Below the pieces are notes generated by a model. It searched no databases, was not told the origin of the DNA, and saw only the letters and a list, made by a program, of their open reading frames with translations. From positions 1-13,243 of the forward strand of contig JAZOVJ010000059.1 of assembly GCA_045658645.1 (NCBI GenBank): a stretch of DNA of 13,243 nt. The letters run 5' to 3'. Position numbers and translations under genes: made by a program. Below are positions 6,521 to 13,243 of the stretch, piece after piece (within the stretch, counting starts at the first letter, position 1; each line of letters opens with the position of its first letter). Source of the stretch: UBA1738 sp045658645 (GTDB lineage Bacteria > Bacillota > Clostridia > UBA1381).

Positions 6521-7712
6521 AATTAATTAACTTTGCAATATCACCAAACGGTTCAAGGCTCCTTTTTAAAATGCCGTTCATAGCGGCGATTGCCACTCCG
6601 TAGTTCGTGATTGCTATCCCTTCATCTTCACTGTATCCAAGCCGCGACTGCATTTCTCTTGCATTTAACATACATCCGCCGCAGTGCAAAATAAGTGAAT
6701 ATTTTGTCAACTCTTCCGGGAATTCTGTCCCTTGCGTAAACTCAAAGTTTAACTTCTTCCCCGTATATTCCCCTATCCATTTCGGGAGCTTCTGGGTTCC
6801 TATATCTCCGCATTGTCTGTGGTGTGTGCAACCCTCTGATATTAATACAGTATCCCCATCTTGCAATTCCCGAAGCCTTGCTGCACCCTTTACCAATGTT
6901 TCAAGATTTCCCTTATATCTCGCGAAAAGAATCGAGAATGATGTCAGCATAACGTCTTCCGGAACAATTTTCGATACCCTGCCGAACGCCTGAGAGTCGG
7001 TGATGACAAGTCTTGGTTTTTCAGATAGCATAGAAAGTGTTTCAAAAAGCTCTGTATCCTTACAACATATGGCAGTTGCGCCTGCGTCAAGAAGTTCCCG
7101 CAAGGTTTGTTGTTGAGGCAAGATTATTCTTCCCTTTGGTGCCGCTTCATCTATTGGAATTACCAGCACTACTAAGTCGCCTTTTGAAATAATGTCTGCT
7201 ACAAGTTTTTTGTCTTCCCCATTATTTTTCAAAAGACCTGCCATTTTCTCTTTAAGCTCAAATATATTTTCACCGGTCTTTGCGCTTACGTATATTTCAT
7301 TATTTTTCAGTTCTTTTTTTGCTTTCGTCAAGTCCGCTTTATTATATGCCACAATATACGGGATATTTTTCTTTTCAAAAAAGCCTATAAGCTCCTTATC
7401 CATCTCACCCATCCCCGTTTTTGCATCCACGCAAAGTATGGCAATATCCGTAAGCCCAAGAATTTGTCGTGCTTTTTTTATTCTTAACAGACCCAGCTCG
7501 CCCTCATCATCAAGCCCGGGTGTATCTATAATAACAACAGGCCCCAACGGCAAAAGTTCCATAGCCTTTTTAACAGGGTCGGTAGTTGTTCCCAAAACAT
7601 CGGACACAACTGACAAGTTTTGACCCGTTACCGCATTCACAAGGCTTGATTTTCCCGCATTTCGCATTCCGAAAAAGCCAATGTGTATTCTTTCACCTGA
7701 GTGTGTTTCCAC
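6519..7712 (-). CDS. hydF: [FeFe]-hydrogenase H-cluster maturation GTPase HydF
   Basis: HydF is the GTPase scaffold on which the radical-SAM enzymes HydE and HydG build the two-iron part of the hydrogenase active site before transfer to HydA. I start it at GTG 7712 (397 aa), because AGAGGTGATT (7725-7716) is well placed for that codon. The GTG at 7721, which would add three residues, lies inside this Shine-Dalgarno and has none of its own. The GTPase domain shows GMRNAGKSS (15-23), DTPG (63-66), NKAD (124-127) and SAK (143-145). A dimerisation domain follows. The C-terminal iron-sulfur domain has the expected ligands: C285, the adjacent H287/H288, and HCGGC (343-347). Length agrees with the family at about 400. 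It is last in the minus-strand series, 57 bases after citrate synthase. No hydE, hydG or hydrogenase gene lies nearby, so they must be elsewhere. I see no clear promoter of its own. Confidence 0.96.
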   Translation of the reverse strand: METHSGERIHIGFFGMRNAGKSSLVNAVTGQNLSVVSDVLGTTTDPVKKAMELLPLGPVVIIDTPGLDDEGELGLLRIKKARQILGLTDIAILCVDAKTGMGEMDKELIGFFEKKNIPYIVAYNKADLTKAKKELKNNEIYVSAKTGENIFELKEKMAGLLKNNGEDKKLVADIISKGDLVVLVIPIDEAAPKGRIILPQQQTLRELLDAGATAICCKDTELFETLSMLSEKPRLVITDSQAFGRVSKIVPEDVMLTSFSILFARYKGNLETLVKGAARLRELQDGDTVLISEGCTHHRQCGDIGTQKLPKWIGEYTGKKLNFEFTQGTEFPEELTKYSLILHCGGCMLNAREMQSRLGYSEDEGIAITNYGVAIAAMNGILKRSLEPFGDIAKLIN

Positions 7713-7715
7713 AAA

Positions 7716-7725
7716 AATCACCTCT
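7716..7725 (-). promoter_or_regulatory. Ribosome binding site that decides the hydF start
   Basis: On the minus strand AGAGGTGATT matches the 3' end of 16S rRNA, including the less commonly used GTGAT extension. From the AGAGG core there are 8 bases to GTG 7712. An upstream in-frame GTG at 7721 is part of this site, so it is unlikely to initiate. Confidence 0.7.
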
Positions 7726-7730
7726 GTTTA

Positions 7731-7763
7731 AAATGGCAAGAAACCGAAATTTCTTGCCTTTTT
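7731..7763 (-). terminator. Hairpin between citrate synthase and hydF, probable terminator
   Basis: A 9-bp perfect stem (7735-7743 with 7750-7758) encloses a 6-base loop. On the minus strand it is followed by ATTTTAAA, a weak U-tract. On the plus strand the tract is a cleaner T5. It starts soon after the citrate synthase stop. It could end most of the long operon's transcription while letting a fraction through to hydF. The strand is assigned from the direction of transcription. Confidence 0.55.
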
Positions 7764-7769
7764 ATATTA

Positions 7770-9125
7770 CTATTTTCTTTCAGACATCGGAATATACTCT
7801 GTATGCTTCGCAACATTCTTATATGCAGGACGCACAATTTTGCCGGAGTTCATAAGCTCCTCAATTCTGTGCGCACTCCAGCCTGCAATTCTTGCAATAG
7901 CAAAAATAGGAGTGTAAAGCTCCAAAGGAAGTCCTAACATTCTGTATACAAATCCTGAATAGAAGTCCACGTTTGCACTTACAGGACGGTTTCTCTTTTT
8001 AGATAAAAGCTCCGGTGCAACGCGTTCTACCATTTCGTAAAGTGCCAGCTCCTTTTCTGTTCCCTTTTCCTTTGCAAGCTGACCTACATATTTCTTAAGA
8101 ATTTTAGTTCTTGGGTCGGACAAGGAATAAACCGCGTGACCGATACCATATATAAGTCCTGATTTGTCAAACGCTTCCTTGTTAAGAATCTTTTGAAGAT
8201 AGCCTCTTACTTCCTCCTCATCCTCGTAGTTCTTGACATTTTCCTTGATATCCTCAAACATTTCCACAACTTTTTTGTTTGCGCCGCCGTGCTTTGGTCC
8301 CTTTAGCGAACCCAAAGACGCTGCAACAGAGGAATAAGTATCTGTTCCTGAAGATGATACAACGTGAGTTGTAAAGGTGGAGTTATTACCGCCGCCATGT
8401 TCCGCCTGCGCAACAAGGCAAATATCCAAAAGCTTTGCTTCAAGCTGGGTATATTTACTGTCCGGGCGCAGCATATAAAGGATCGCTTCTGCTGTAGAAA
8501 GCTCTGCAGGAGGCGTGTGAATAAACAAGCTATGTCCCTTTTGATAGTGATTGTATGCATGATATCCATAAACCGACAAAAGCGGAAAAATCGCTATAAG
8601 CTGCAAGCTCTGGCGAAGCACGTTTGATATACTTGTATCATCAGCAAGCTCGTCATAAGAATACATTGTCAAAACACTTCGAGCAAGAGTGTTCATCATA
8701 TCCTTTGACGGCGCTTTCATAATAATATCACGGACAAAGCTTGTTGGAAGCATTCTGTATTCTGCCAAAAGCTTTCTAAAACCATCAAGCTGTTTTTCTG
8801 TTGGCTGTTCGCCGAACATCAAAAGGTATATTACCTCTTCAAAACCAAATCTTCCCTCTGACGTAAAGCCCTCAACAATCTGCTCAATATCCACTCCGTG
8901 ATAGTAAAGCCTACCTTCGCAAGGAATCATTTCACCGTCATCAATGGTATATGACTTAACCTCACCAATTTCGGTAAGACCAGTAAGAACTCCTCGTCCG
9001 CTCTTATAACGAAGCCCACGCTTTACTTCATACTTATCATATAATTCCGGGTCAATATGCCCGTTATTGTCGCATTTTTGTGCCAGTTCCTCTACTGCCG
9101 GCAACAATTTTTCAAATCTGTTCAT
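7770..9125 (-). CDS. Citrate synthase
   Basis: This enzyme condenses oxaloacetate and acetyl-CoA to citrate in the cytosol. At 451 residues it has the N-terminal extension of Clostridia-type citrate synthases (VKRGLR at about 34-39, then GVLTGLTEIG). The catalytic residues are present: H279 in GPKHGGAN, H330 in GIGHAVY and D387 in NVDFYSG. H243 in AEHGGGNNSTF is the oxaloacetate-binding histidine. The residue after the second catalytic His is Ala rather than the Arg seen in E. coli GltA, which I believe is usual in this subfamily. AAGGAG lies 8 bases before the ATG, in the 12-base gap after holB. No aconitase or isocitrate dehydrogenase gene is adjacent. In such anaerobes the enzyme normally serves glutamate synthesis through a partial cycle. 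A 2-methylcitrate synthase activity cannot be excluded by eye. Confidence 0.95.
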   Translation of the reverse strand: MNRFEKLLPAVEELAQKCDNNGHIDPELYDKYEVKRGLRYKSGRGVLTGLTEIGEVKSYTIDDGEMIPCEGRLYYHGVDIEQIVEGFTSEGRFGFEEVIYLLMFGEQPTEKQLDGFRKLLAEYRMLPTSFVRDIIMKAPSKDMMNTLARSVLTMYSYDELADDTSISNVLRQSLQLIAIFPLLSVYGYHAYNHYQKGHSLFIHTPPAELSTAEAILYMLRPDSKYTQLEAKLLDICLVAQAEHGGGNNSTFTTHVVSSSGTDTYSSVAASLGSLKGPKHGGANKKVVEMFEDIKENVKNYEDEEEVRGYLQKILNKEAFDKSGLIYGIGHAVYSLSDPRTKILKKYVGQLAKEKGTEKELALYEMVERVAPELLSKKRNRPVSANVDFYSGFVYRMLGLPLELYTPIFAIARIAGWSAHRIEELMNSGKIVRPAYKNVAKHTEYIPMSERK

Positions 9126-9137
9126 TTCCTTTTCTCC

Positions 9138-10121
9138 TTATCCTTGGTTTTTTATGGAAAATGCAAGCCTCAAAGCAAGCGCCTTAAGATTTACATATCT
9201 TTTTCGCATTTGTTGTGCCAGAATTATTTCATCTATGGCGCAAACTACCTTTTCTTCTTCTGTTTTATTTGCAAGATTTATCAGACTGTCAATAAAATCC
9301 GTACTTTTAACAAGGTTTTTTACACCCGATTGAATTAAAAGCATATCCCTCAAAAATCCCTGCCAGAACCGTAGTATCAAGTCTGCATCCTCCTTGTTCT
9401 CTTCCAGAAACTCTGCAACCTGATACCCGTCAAGCTTGCGCTCTGACAAAAGGCAGGAAAGCTTTTCGAGGCTTTCTCTGCGCAGTGGCACAAAATTTTC
9501 GGCATTCAGTATTTTCTCAATATCGCCGACCACTCCGCCCGCATACTGAACTAAAAAGTCTGTTTTTTCTACACTATCAGGGTAGTTATTTTTTATATAT
9601 TCCACCACTTTTTTATCCGCCACAGGATTAAATCTTATGGAAGTGCATCTTGAGCGAATAGTTTGCAAAAGACTCTCGTTATTCTCTGCCAAAATCACGA
9701 ACACCGCATATTCTGGCGGTTCTTCCAGCACCTTTAGAAACGCGTTTTGTGCCTGCTCGTTCATATCATCGCCATAGGCTATTATATAAACCTTTTTACC
9801 GCTTTCATACGGCTTTGTGTACGCATCGGTAACAACGCTTCGTATCTGGTCAACGCTGATGTTTCGTTTGCCGTCAACCGGCGTCAACTCGTAAATGTCA
9901 GGATGAGATTCCGCCTTTGCCATAATACAGGCATTACAAACACCGCAAGGTGCAGAGGCTGTATTCTTGCATACCAAAGCTGCCGCAAACAATCTCGCAC
10001 ATTCCTTTGAGCCGACACCACGCTCGCCTTCAAAGATATATGCCTGATTTGCAACACCCTTGCGTATGTTGTTTATTAAGTTTTCTGCGATTTGCTCGTG
10101 CAAAATCTCATAACCATACAT
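9138..10121 (-). CDS. holB: DNA polymerase III delta' subunit (clamp loader)
   Basis: Delta' is the stator subunit of the clamp loader that opens the sliding clamp and places it on primed DNA. The 327-residue protein has the AAA+ clamp-loader layout: N-terminal QAYIFEGERGVGSKE (about 26-40), a four-cysteine zinc module (C51, C59, C62, C65), NAFLKVLEEPP (127-137), the SRC arginine-finger motif (157-159) and a helical C-terminal collar domain. The phosphate-binding loop reads GERGVGSKE and lacks the normal GK[ST], so ATP binding is doubtful. This suits a delta' role, which does not require hydrolysis, and argues against tau/gamma (DnaX). Its ATG is 3 bases after the tatD stop, with GAGG 9 bases upstream inside the end of tatD. 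The tatD/holB pairing is also known from E. coli (holB-ycfH). Confidence 0.93.
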   Translation of the reverse strand: MYGYEILHEQIAENLINNIRKGVANQAYIFEGERGVGSKECARLFAAALVCKNTASAPCGVCNACIMAKAESHPDIYELTPVDGKRNISVDQIRSVVTDAYTKPYESGKKVYIIAYGDDMNEQAQNAFLKVLEEPPEYAVFVILAENNESLLQTIRSRCTSIRFNPVADKKVVEYIKNNYPDSVEKTDFLVQYAGGVVGDIEKILNAENFVPLRRESLEKLSCLLSERKLDGYQVAEFLEENKEDADLILRFWQGFLRDMLLIQSGVKNLVKSTDFIDSLINLANKTEEEKVVCAIDEIILAQQMRKRYVNLKALALRLAFSIKNQG

Positions 10122-10124
10122 AGC

Positions 10125-10895
10125 TTAATCCTCAATCCTGTAAATCCGCTTTGCGTTTTTAAAAGTAATCTCCTCTACTTCTTCAGGACAAACGCCTTTT
10201 ATTTCAGAGATTTCCTCTATCACATACTTTATCAAGTCCGAGCTGTTTCTTTTTCCACGAAACGGCTCCGGTGCAAGATATGGTGCATCGGTTTCAAGCA
10301 CTATGCTTTCCAAAGGCACATACTCTGCAACCTCTTTTATCTTTCTTGCATTTTTAAAGGTAACGGTACCGCCGATTCCCACATACATTCCAAGGTTCAA
10401 AACCTCTCTCGCCATTTCAGTGCTTCCTGAAAAGCAATGCACAATCCCCCCAACGCCCCTTGCGTTTTCGCTTTTTAAGATGTCTATTGTATCGCCGTGA
10501 GCATCACGGTCGTGAACGATAATGGGTAAATTTACCTGCTTTGCAAGGTCAATTTGTCGGGAAAACCACTTCTTCTGCACACCTCTCTCCACGCTGTCCC
10601 AGTAGTAATCAAGCCCGATTTCGCCGATTGCTTTAACCTTTTCACGCTTTGTATATTCAAAAAGAATGTCCATATCAGCTTCTGTAAGCCCGCCGGTTTC
10701 TTCAGGATGCACACCAACACTTGCAAAAACAAAAGGGTACTTTTCTGCAATTTCAAGAACTCTGTCTAACGATTTCATCGAATCTGCCACGTTCATAATG
10801 TATCTTACATTACTATTCTCAAGGCTTTTTAAAACATCATCCCTGTCATCATTGAACTTTGAATCATTATAATGCGCGTGTGAATCAAATATCAT
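10125..10895 (-). CDS. tatD: TatD-family metal-dependent deoxyribonuclease
   Basis: TatD proteins are TIM-barrel metal-dependent hydrolases of the amidohydrolase superfamily with 3'-5' exonuclease activity on DNA, linked to repair and DNA quality control. All expected ligands are visible in 256 residues: H6 and H8 in DSHAHYND, GVHPE (61-65), E92 in GEIGLDYYW, H128 in VHDRDAH, H153 in HCFSGS and D203 in ETDAPYLAPEPFRG. Length matches the family (about 255-265). AAGGGGA precedes the ATG by about 8 bases in a 15-base gap. It is directly upstream of holB with 3 bases between them, so the two are probably translationally coupled. Close relatives YcfH and YabD are the likely orthologue group. Confidence 0.95.
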   Translation of the reverse strand: MIFDSHAHYNDSKFNDDRDDVLKSLENSNVRYIMNVADSMKSLDRVLEIAEKYPFVFASVGVHPEETGGLTEADMDILFEYTKREKVKAIGEIGLDYYWDSVERGVQKKWFSRQIDLAKQVNLPIIVHDRDAHGDTIDILKSENARGVGGIVHCFSGSTEMAREVLNLGMYVGIGGTVTFKNARKIKEVAEYVPLESIVLETDAPYLAPEPFRGKRNSSDLIKYVIEEISEIKGVCPEEVEEITFKNAKRIYRIED

Positions 10896-10910
10896 TTATG
10901 CTTCCCCTTA

Positions 10911-11345
10911 TTAAATGTGCCTTATAAGTGCAATTACAATTCCTAAAACTGCACCTGCAAAAACTTCTTTCGGAGTATGTCCTAAAAGTTCTTTTAAGCG
11001 CTTGTCTGTCTTGGCAAGGTCCTTATTGTCCCACTCTTCCACTATCTTATTAAGGATTCGTGCCTGCTGACCTGCAGCACGTCTTACCCCTGCCGCATCA
11101 TACATAACAACAAGCGCCAAAACTACGCATATTGCAAACTCCGAGCCGTCAAACCCACTTTTAAGCCCCACTGCCGTTGCCAAAGATGTTACAAATGATG
11201 CGTGCGAGCTTGGAAATCCGCCTGAGCCGACAAACCGCCTGAAATCTATTTTCTTGTCTTTAATAAGCGTTAATATAACCTTTATAAGCTGGGCAATAAA
11301 CCACGCTAAAATACAGGTTACAATCACGTTATTTTTCCAATCCAT
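10911..11345 (-). CDS. Divergent PAP2-family membrane protein (DUF212, YuiD-like)
   Basis: This 144-residue protein has hydrophobic segments at about 7-28, 48-62, 68-83 and 127-142, so it should be an integral membrane protein. It carries the hallmark motifs of the family: GSGGFPSSHAS (40-50), YDAAGVRRAAGQQA (82-95) and ELLGHTPKEVFAGAVLG (119-135). These resemble the three phosphatase motifs of PAP2 enzymes (SGH-type histidine followed by a second conserved His), here H48 and H123. Substrate is unknown for the family as far as I know. It lies directly behind ispA with 3 bases between, the kind of coupling that suggests action on prenyl phosphates or diphosphates, but this is inference from context. 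AAAGG is placed about 9 bases before the ATG, inside the last codons of ispA. Confidence 0.92.
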   Translation of the reverse strand: MDWKNNVIVTCILAWFIAQLIKVILTLIKDKKIDFRRFVGSGGFPSSHASFVTSLATAVGLKSGFDGSEFAICVVLALVVMYDAAGVRRAAGQQARILNKIVEEWDNKDLAKTDKRLKELLGHTPKEVFAGAVLGIVIALIRHI

Positions 11346-11348
11346 ATT

Positions 11349-12209
11349 TTATGCCTTTCTTCCCATAAGCTTATTTGCAAGTGCAACAAGCTCGCTATTA
11401 TCCTCGAATATCAGAAGGCTTTCGATAGCTTTTTGGGTATATTCTTCTGCTAATTTCTCCGCCTTTTCGATACCAAAAAGCGTTACGTAGGTGGACTTTT
11501 CATTTTCAGCATCCGAGCCAATCGGTTTTCCCAATTCTTCCTCGTTTCCTGTTACGTCCAGAATGTCGTCCTGAATTTGAAAAGCTATGCCTAAGTTATC
11601 ACAAAAGCTTTCAACTGCTTTGATTTCGTCTTCATTTGCTCCTGCTAAAATTGCACCTATTACACCTGATGCCTTGATAAGTGCTCCGGTTTTTAGTGAG
11701 TGCAGATACTTCAAAAGCTCCGCATCTTCGTTACGGCTTTCGATGTCAACCACCTGCCCGCCTATCATTCCGTTGTCTCCCGAAGCTATTGCAAGAGTTG
11801 AAATTGCTCTTAAAACTCTTTCCTTCGGCACTTCTTCATCTAAAAAGCCTGATGCAACCTCGAATGCCTTTGTCAAAAGTGCATCACCTGCTAAAATTGC
11901 CATTGCCTCACCATACACCTTATGGTTTGTTGGCTTTCCTCGTCTTAAATCATCGTTATCCATCGCCGGCAAATCGTCATGAATAAGCGAGTATGTGTGT
12001 ATCATTTCAATCGCCACGGCAAAAGGAAGCACCAACTCCGGTGACTTTTTGCACATTTTTGCGGTCATCATCATTATAACAGGTCTCAGTCTTTTTCCGC
12101 CTGCCATAAGACTGTATTCTTCCGCCTCGTATATCTTCTTTTGCGGATTTTCTTCAATCTTCATATATTGTCGAAGTGCTGATTCCGCAAGGTCAATATA
12201 TTCTCGCAT
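11349..12209 (-). CDS. ispA: Farnesyl diphosphate synthase (polyprenyl synthetase family)
   Basis: The enzyme condenses isopentenyl diphosphate with dimethylallyl and geranyl diphosphate to make farnesyl diphosphate, precursor of undecaprenyl carriers and quinones. The 286-residue protein has the first Asp-rich motif DDLPAMD (78-84), followed by NDDLRRGKPTNH, and the second motif DDILD (214-218). AGGKRLRP (36-43) is the conserved substrate-binding element. Two residues between the Asp pairs of the first motif mark the short bacterial farnesyl type, as in E. coli IspA. A geranylgeranyl product cannot be ruled out by eye. It starts 2 bases after the xseB stop with GAGGA about 8 bases upstream. 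xseA-xseB-ispA is a widely conserved order, but dxs, which usually follows soon after, is missing here. Confidence 0.95.
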   Translation of the reverse strand: MREYIDLAESALRQYMKIEENPQKKIYEAEEYSLMAGGKRLRPVIMMMTAKMCKKSPELVLPFAVAIEMIHTYSLIHDDLPAMDNDDLRRGKPTNHKVYGEAMAILAGDALLTKAFEVASGFLDEEVPKERVLRAISTLAIASGDNGMIGGQVVDIESRNEDAELLKYLHSLKTGALIKASGVIGAILAGANEDEIKAVESFCDNLGIAFQIQDDILDVTGNEEELGKPIGSDAENEKSTYVTLFGIEKAEKLAEEYTQKAIESLLIFEDNSELVALANKLMGRKA

Positions 12210-12211
12210 AA

Positions 12212-12415
12212 CTATTCCTCTTCTATATCAAAATCTTTCTTCTCACCGCCGATTAGCACAGACACTCTCTTCTCTGCCTTATCAAGCATATCGTTACACT
12301 CTTTTGAAAGCTTGATGCCCTTTTCAAAAAGGTCAAGACTTTCTGCAAGCCCGCAGTCGCCCTTTTCAAGACTGTCCACAATTTTTTCAAGTTCCTTTAT
12401 TGAATCCTCAAACAT
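12212..12415 (-). CDS. xseB: Exodeoxyribonuclease VII small subunit
   Basis: XseB binds the XseA catalytic subunit to form exonuclease VII, which degrades single-stranded DNA from either end. The 67-residue protein is a helical hairpin with the family core FEDSIKELEKIVDSLEKG followed by LDLFEKGIKLSKECN, then an acidic tail. Length is typical (about 65-80). Its Shine-Dalgarno AAGGAG is embedded in the last codons of xseA, 9 bases before the ATG, and the two genes are only 3 bases apart. This predicts coupled translation of the two subunits, of which the small one is needed in excess. Confidence 0.94.
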   Translation of the reverse strand: MFEDSIKELEKIVDSLEKGDCGLAESLDLFEKGIKLSKECNDMLDKAEKRVSVLIGGEKKDFDIEEE

Positions 12416-12418
12416 ACC

Positions 12419-13243
12419 CTACATCTCCTTTACAACGCATTCGCACTCGCCGTCTGCAAGTCTTAAATTGAACTCCTTGCCCGGCGACATTTTCGTTATT
12501 GTTCTGATAACCGTTCCGTCTTCCTCCTGTGCAATAGCATAACCTCGTGCCATTACACCCAAAGGACTTAACGCATCAAGCTTTGCACAGATTTTTGAAA
12601 GCTCCTTTTTCTTTCCCTCAAAGGTTAAAAGGAAGCTTTTTTCCGCCTGTTTTATTAAGTTATCGTTCTTTTGTCTTAAATCGTCAATTCGGTTTTTAGG
12701 GCTTCGCATTGAAAGTTTTTCAATTATAAGCCTCTTGTTTTTAAGTCCGTTTATAACTGCCGACTGCATTCTTGTCGACATTGTTGATATTTTTGATAAA
12801 AGCTCAAGTTGTGACGGAACTGCCACCTCTGCTGCCGCCGATGGCGTTGGTGCACGTAAGTCCGCCACAAAGTCTGCAATAGTGAAGTCCGTTTCGTGAC
12901 CCACTGCAGAGATTATCGGGATTTTTGATGCGAATATGGCACGTGCCACAATTTCCTCGTTAAATGCCCATAAGTCCTCAATAGAGCCACCGCCACGACC
13001 CACAATCAATGTATCGCAAAGTTCTTTTTCGTTAAAATATTCGATTCCCGAAACAATACTTTCCGCTGCGCCCTGACCCTGTACCTGTGCAGGATAGATA
13101 ATAATTTCGCAGTATGGATAACGCCTTGTTATGACGTTTATTATATCCCGAACAGCCGCTCCTGTTGCAGCAGTAATAACACCCACTTTTTCAGGATACT
13201 TCGGAATCGGCTTTTTCTTGTCGTCATCGAAAAGCCCTTCTTC
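12419..13243 (-). CDS. xseA: Exodeoxyribonuclease VII large subunit, partial (5' end outside window)
   Basis: This is the catalytic subunit of exonuclease VII. Only the last 274 codons are in the window, and the open frame runs off the right edge without a start. The residues at the edge (EEGLFDDDKKKPIPKYPEK) match the family's stretch just before the catalytic domain. So the apparent start at 13186, a GTG encoding an internal Val, is not real. Missing is the N-terminal OB-fold, probably about 120-130 residues. Conserved catalytic-domain motifs, numbered within the visible part, are GRGGGSIEDLW (82-92), GHETD (115-119) and RAPTPSAAAE (130-139). A coiled-coil region follows, then a C-terminal segment (ARGYAIAQEEDGTVI) typical of the family. 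It is the first visible gene of the minus-strand operon. Confidence 0.95.
   Translation of the reverse strand, partial: EEGLFDDDKKKPIPKYPEKVGVITAATGAAVRDIINVITRRYPYCEIIIYPAQVQGQGAAESIVSGIEYFNEKELCDTLIVGRGGGSIEDLWAFNEEIVARAIFASKIPIISAVGHETDFTIADFVADLRAPTPSAAAEVAVPSQLELLSKISTMSTRMQSAVINGLKNKRLIIEKLSMRSPKNRIDDLRQKNDNLIKQAEKSFLLTFEGKKKELSKICAKLDALSPLGVMARGYAIAQEEDGTVIRTITKMSPGKEFNLRLADGECECVVKEM

Noticed and set aside
6607..6993. Open frame of 128 codons on the plus strand opposite hydF
   Set aside because: It is antisense to conserved HydF sequence, has no convincing ribosome binding site and its product is Ser/Pro/Phe-rich, as expected from reverse-complemented coding DNA.
7586..7937. Two overlapping plus-strand frames across the hydF / citrate synthase junction
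   Set aside because: They cover the start of hydF, the intergenic hairpin and the end of citrate synthase in the wrong direction. They have aromatic, low-complexity products and no start signals.
11587..11982. Open frame of 131 codons on the plus strand opposite ispA
   Set aside because: It lies fully within the conserved IspA gene on the other strand and has no recognisable protein signature. It is a shadow of real coding sequence.
12419..13186. xseA starting at the GTG at 13186
   Set aside because: The frame stays open to the window edge with family-typical residues upstream, so this GTG is an internal valine codon and the gene is simply cut by the window.

Overview
The window looks like a chromosomal segment of an anaerobic, low-GC Gram-positive bacterium, most probably a gut-type member of the Clostridia. 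The reasons are AT-rich intergenic DNA, AAGGAGG-type ribosome binding sites, intrinsic terminators with U-tracts, an [FeFe]-hydrogenase maturation gene (hydF), a Clostridia-style citrate synthase, and the gene neighbourhoods yhbY-nadD-yqeK and xseA-xseB-ispA-DUF212. I cannot place it to family or genus by eye.

Plus-strand half (1-6480). It opens with a 525-residue secreted protein of unknown function in its own unit, closed by two tandem terminator hairpins. A housekeeping operon follows: typA (ribosome-associated GTPase), yhbY (ribosome-assembly RNA-binding protein) and a fused nadD-yqeK gene (NAD synthesis plus HD-domain Ap4A hydrolase). A third unit has a near-consensus promoter (TTGACA-17-TAAAAT) and a strong terminator. 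It encodes a 342-residue secreted protein of unknown function and a 69-residue peptide behind a near-perfect Shine-Dalgarno. This small accessory cassette is the least explained part of the window.

Minus-strand half (6491-13243). Two convergent terminators separate it from the plus-strand genes. Reading from the right edge, a tightly packed operon (gaps of 2 to 15 bases) runs xseA (5' end outside the window), xseB, ispA, a DUF212/divergent-PAP2 membrane protein, tatD, holB and citrate synthase. A hairpin then precedes hydF. The operon mixes DNA repair and replication (exonuclease VII, TatD, DNA polymerase III delta'), isoprenoid synthesis (IspA and possibly the PAP2-like protein) and central carbon metabolism (citrate synthase). 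HydF stands apart from its partners HydE and HydG.

I found no rRNA, tRNA, CRISPR array, transposase, phage gene or recognisable riboswitch. No gene-free stretch exceeds 300 bases; the longest is about 190 bases, between the first secreted protein and typA. The points most worth a second look are the secreted-protein/small-peptide cassette, a perfect terminator-like hairpin inside the start of nadD, the nadD-yqeK fusion, and the ispA/DUF212 pairing without dxs.
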